Source: Stictocephala bisonia
Taxonomy: Eukaryota > Arthropoda > Insecta > Hemiptera > Membracidae
Direction of reading: 5' to 3'
Length of the DNA stretch: 64,000 nt
Assembly (NCBI GenBank): GCA_035578905.1
Contig: JAQJVL010000152.1
Span: 620,001 to 684,000 of the forward strand
In this document: positions 63,041 through 64,000 of the stretch, in pieces
Position numbering within the stretch: position 1 is the stretch's first letter
Layout: every line of letters begins with the position of its first letter
Position numbers and translations under genes: made by a program
The notes under the pieces: generated by a model
Database searches by the model: none
What the model saw: the letters and a program-made list of their open reading frames with translations, nothing else
What the model was told of the DNA's origin: nothing

Positions 63041-64000
63041 CTAATAAAAACATAAATATACTCTAGTTTTAAAGACAACAGACAATTTTCAAATACCAAT
63101 ATTGTGATCTGAATACATCTGTGTTTTAAAAATTACTTCACAGTTTTTGTTAAAATTATTATTTATTTAAGCTGTTAAAGTTACAAACAAAAGTTAAATA
63201 AAAGTACGTAAGTTCATACAAAAATGTTAAAAAATCAGCAGTAAATATGAAGTATAAAATGATTACCCATTTATGCAATTTATCTTGTTATCTATTAATA
63301 TACAAAAAAACTGTAATACAATCAGGGAAGATTTACAATATTCTCCTCCTAAGCTTCTGGTGTCAACTGCGTTGAAAAACTATTTCTTAAGATCAGTTTT
63401 CCTGTACAGGTTTTTAATCCTACTTTTTAAGCTTACACGACTAGTGTTAATTACATATATGATGGGTTTTCCTTTAGAAGTACTATGTCAACCGCCAAAG
63501 AATTAAATTGTTTGTGACCACAAATAACCTAGCTACAATGGCAGGGTAGCTTTAAGGGTACCTAAATGTCGTACAAAGTATTTCGGTGTTGGATCAGAGG
63601 CACGAAATAGTAACACTATTTAATTGCGCTTAATCATCATCTCCACATGTATAAATGAAAATAAAAGATGTCTTCTACGTAGTTAAAAAAAATAAATAAT
63701 TATATTTATCTCCTGTAACGTCTACTAATAGGGGAGGAGGGTGTGAGGATTCAGCACCGTACGCAGCTACAAGGGTCACACCTCAGTACAACAAGACTAT
63801 AACGTAGTTACGTCACTTATACGTGTATCTCGCCAGTATTACATACTGTACAAGTTAGTGTTACAGTTGCCATGTTCCCCTGGTAGGTTTATCACCATAC
63901 AATACCACCTCTAGGTTCAACACAGCAAAAGTGTTATTATAGGTTTATCCACTGTACTAGTTTTCTGAGACGTATGATACTTATATACTATCTGATAAGC
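63041..64000. other. Intron upstream of the first visible exon
   Basis: AT-rich DNA. A 77-codon frame at 63273-63506 lacks a domain and splice support. No further exon was recognised. Confidence 0.4.

Overview
This window is AT-rich nuclear DNA from an arthropod, most likely an insect. The evidence is spliced exons with GT/AG borders, introns up to 18.8 kb, and dense insect-type transposons: Penelope-like, jockey/CR1-type and RTE-type LINEs, mariner, piggyBac-type miniature elements and tRNA-derived SINEs. A hemipteran is a guess from overall feel only. I see no prokaryotic gene, tRNA or rRNA gene, CRISPR array or virus.

One host gene crosses the whole window on the minus strand. I rebuilt nine internal exons (63040-62885, 48966-48653, 29863-29719, 18997-18857, 14584-14358, 7469-7261, 3839-3685, 3524-3387, 1793-1621). 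Every border has a usable acceptor and donor, and all eight exon-exon junctions keep reading phase, giving about 552 residues with no stop. The first and last exons lie outside the window. I identify it, with moderate confidence, as the autophagy tether EPG5 (ectopic P-granules 5). The fourth exon carries a W-V-V-I motif with acidic residues after it, as expected for the LC3-binding (LIR) segment of that family.

Everything else is intronic and mostly repetitive. 0-9 kb: Penelope-like pieces, one with remnants of reverse transcriptase and GIY-YIG domains, a TATA box and a hammerhead-like fold; a 45-bp tandem repeat. 9-12.9 kb: a 36-bp satellite of about 108 units that is open in nearly all frames and so mimics proteins. 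15-18 kb: piggyBac-type MITE, dead mariner, LINE tail. 21-31 kb: SINEs and LINEs, including a nearly complete LINE with a PHD-finger ORF1, and an 82-bp repeat. 31.9-33.3 kb: full-length dead mariner. 33.5-39.5 kb: two decayed LINEs, one with RNase H. 39.5-44.6 kb: a LINE that encodes an SGNH hydrolase, a macro domain, and an endonuclease/reverse transcriptase. 45.5-51.4 kb: two further piggyBac-type MITEs, one nested in a long palindromic element, and degenerate minisatellites.

52.4-59.4 kb is a composite of three minisatellites (31, 55/58 and 36 bp) plus a shared unique module, with inverted arms. The 36-bp and 31-bp families also occur elsewhere in the same gene, which suggests that they travel together in a mobile unit. 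59.8-61.2 kb holds a 5'-truncated RTE-type LINE with an intact 414-codon ORF, a 13-bp target duplication and a perfect 44-bp snap-back hairpin at its 5' junction. All assignments are from reading the sequence; no searches were run.
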